Below are positions 4,815-5,335 of a DNA stretch of 5,335 nucleotides, piece after piece (the stretch's first letter is position 1; the number at the start of each line of letters is the position of its first letter). Position numbers and translations under genes: made by a program. Source of the stretch: Candidatus Omnitrophota bacterium (lineage in GTDB: Bacteria; Omnitrophota; Gorgyraeia; S143-82); the NCBI GenBank assembly GCA_027065215.1, contig JAMOOT010000374.1, positions 1 to 5,335 of the forward strand, read 5' to 3'. The notes under the pieces were generated by a model. It worked only from the letters and a program-made list of their open reading frames with translations, was not told the DNA's origin and did not search any database.

Positions 4815-5335
4815 CTATTTAATTTGTCTCATCTCCATCTCCCCAACGGCTCTTGCTCCACTATCTATGTTTATCCCCACCAAATATATCTCCCTACCCG
4901 CCCCCTCATACTTCTCCCAATACCTCCTCTCCTCTATCTGCTTTATTGCTGGTTCTTGGGCGTCGGTCTTTATCTCCACCACATATACCTTATCCCTCGC
5001 CAGCACCACTATATCCGCCCTGCCCCTCCTGCTCACATCCTCTCCCCTCACCTCATAGCCCGTGGACATAAAAAACGAAAACAAGACACTTGCATAATAC
5101 CCTTCATACTGACTAATCGGATTATTTGTGTGATAGTGATATGGGATGGACTCAAATAACCTCTTCACCCACCCTTTTATCCCTTCTATATCCCCTCTTT
5201 CCAATGCTAAATACAATCCACTCTTTATTTCACTTCTATCCCTCTCTTTTATCTCAAACATATAATCCAGTATCACATTGTTCAAACTTATACGTACCTC
5301 TTTATTCGGCACCTTTAACCTGTAATTTACCTCCC
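4815..5335 (-). CDS. AAA-ATPase-like / PD-(D/E)XK nuclease protein (PDDEXK_9, DUF1703 type), C-terminal part
   Basis: Partial gene: the frame stays open to the right edge, reading EVNYRLKVPNKEVR before 173 visible codons end at a TAG. The GTG at 5312-5310 is therefore probably internal, not the start. In this family an N-terminal AAA-ATPase-like domain (off the window) is followed by a link with the typical 'PNKEV' sequence, then a helical region and a C-terminal restriction-like nuclease domain. Numbered from the GTG codon, the visible nuclease motifs are SQYEGYYASVLFSFF (67-81), GYEVRGED (85-92), GRADI (97-101) with D100, VVEIKT (111-116) with E113 and K115, the QIEERRYWEKY helix (125-135) and YLVGINID (143-150). 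D100, E113 and K115 form an intact D...E-x-K site. The family is widespread, often multi-copy, and its biological role is poorly known. It ends 229 bases before pyrR and seems unrelated to it in function. Confidence 0.88.
   Translation of the reverse strand, partial: EVNYRLKVPNKEVRISLNNVILDYMFEIKERDRSEIKSGLYLALERGDIEGIKGWVKRLFESIPYHYHTNNPISQYEGYYASVLFSFFMSTGYEVRGEDVSRRGRADIVVLARDKVYVVEIKTDAQEPAIKQIEERRYWEKYEGAGREIYLVGINIDSGARAVGEMEMRQIK

Noticed and set aside
4785..5159. Plus-strand open frames opposite the nuclease-domain gene (also 4853-5071 and 4867-5058)
   Set aside because: They are P/H/S/L-rich complements of the real PDDEXK coding sequence, and several frames are open at once because the plus strand is C-rich here.
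1..5335. CRISPR arrays, tRNA or rRNA genes, insertion sequences, attachment sites
   Set aside because: I found no spaced direct repeats, no cloverleaf or rRNA-like sequence, no transposase and no terminal repeats.

Overview
This window is a compact bacterial segment in which every gene I can support lies on the minus strand, so it reads from the right edge to the left. PyrR is a bacterial regulator, two genes have strong AGGAGG-type ribosome binding sites, and the genes overlap tightly; all of this points to a bacterium. Base composition is moderate to AT-rich. The gene families are too widely spread to name a phylum. The PDDEXK_9-type protein at the right edge is common in anaerobes, and a pyrR-pyrB-pyrC order is known from Gram-positive, Thermus-like and other lineages, but these are weak hints.

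Layout, in the direction of transcription: (1) the 3' end of an AAA-ATPase-like/PD-(D/E)XK nuclease gene (5335 to 4815, cut by the window edge). (2) A 229-base AT-rich intergenic region (4814 to 4586). It holds a short perfect hairpin, a possible extended -10 box, an A/U-rich hairpin followed by a T run, and a small hairpin over the pyrR start codon. (3) pyrR, pyrB and pyrC, joined by two 4-base stop/start overlaps (ATGA). (4) An unclassified multi-pass membrane protein, 16 bases after pyrC, with a strong ribosome binding site. (5) nnrD, an NAD(P)H-hydrate dehydratase whose GTG start lies 62 bases inside the membrane protein gene. (6) The start of a NYN-domain (YacP-like) RNase gene, cut by the left edge.

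How the genes work together: PyrB and PyrC catalyse steps 2 and 3 of de novo UMP synthesis (carbamoyl aspartate, then dihydroorotate). PyrR would sense UMP/UTP and control the operon. No carAB, pyrD, pyrE or pyrF is in view. The downstream genes (membrane protein, NnrD metabolite repair, NYN RNase) have no obvious pyrimidine role. They follow with no recognisable terminator, so they are probably co-transcribed.

The window is mostly an ordinary housekeeping operon. The points most worth a second look are: an 18-of-22 identical sequence at the two pyr coupling junctions; a PyrR that differs from the Bacillus protein at several positions implicated in RNA binding, with no clear PyrR binding loop in the leader; a pyrR start without a Shine-Dalgarno and inside a hairpin; and the 62-base out-of-frame membrane protein/nnrD overlap. 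I see no strong case for a wholly new system.
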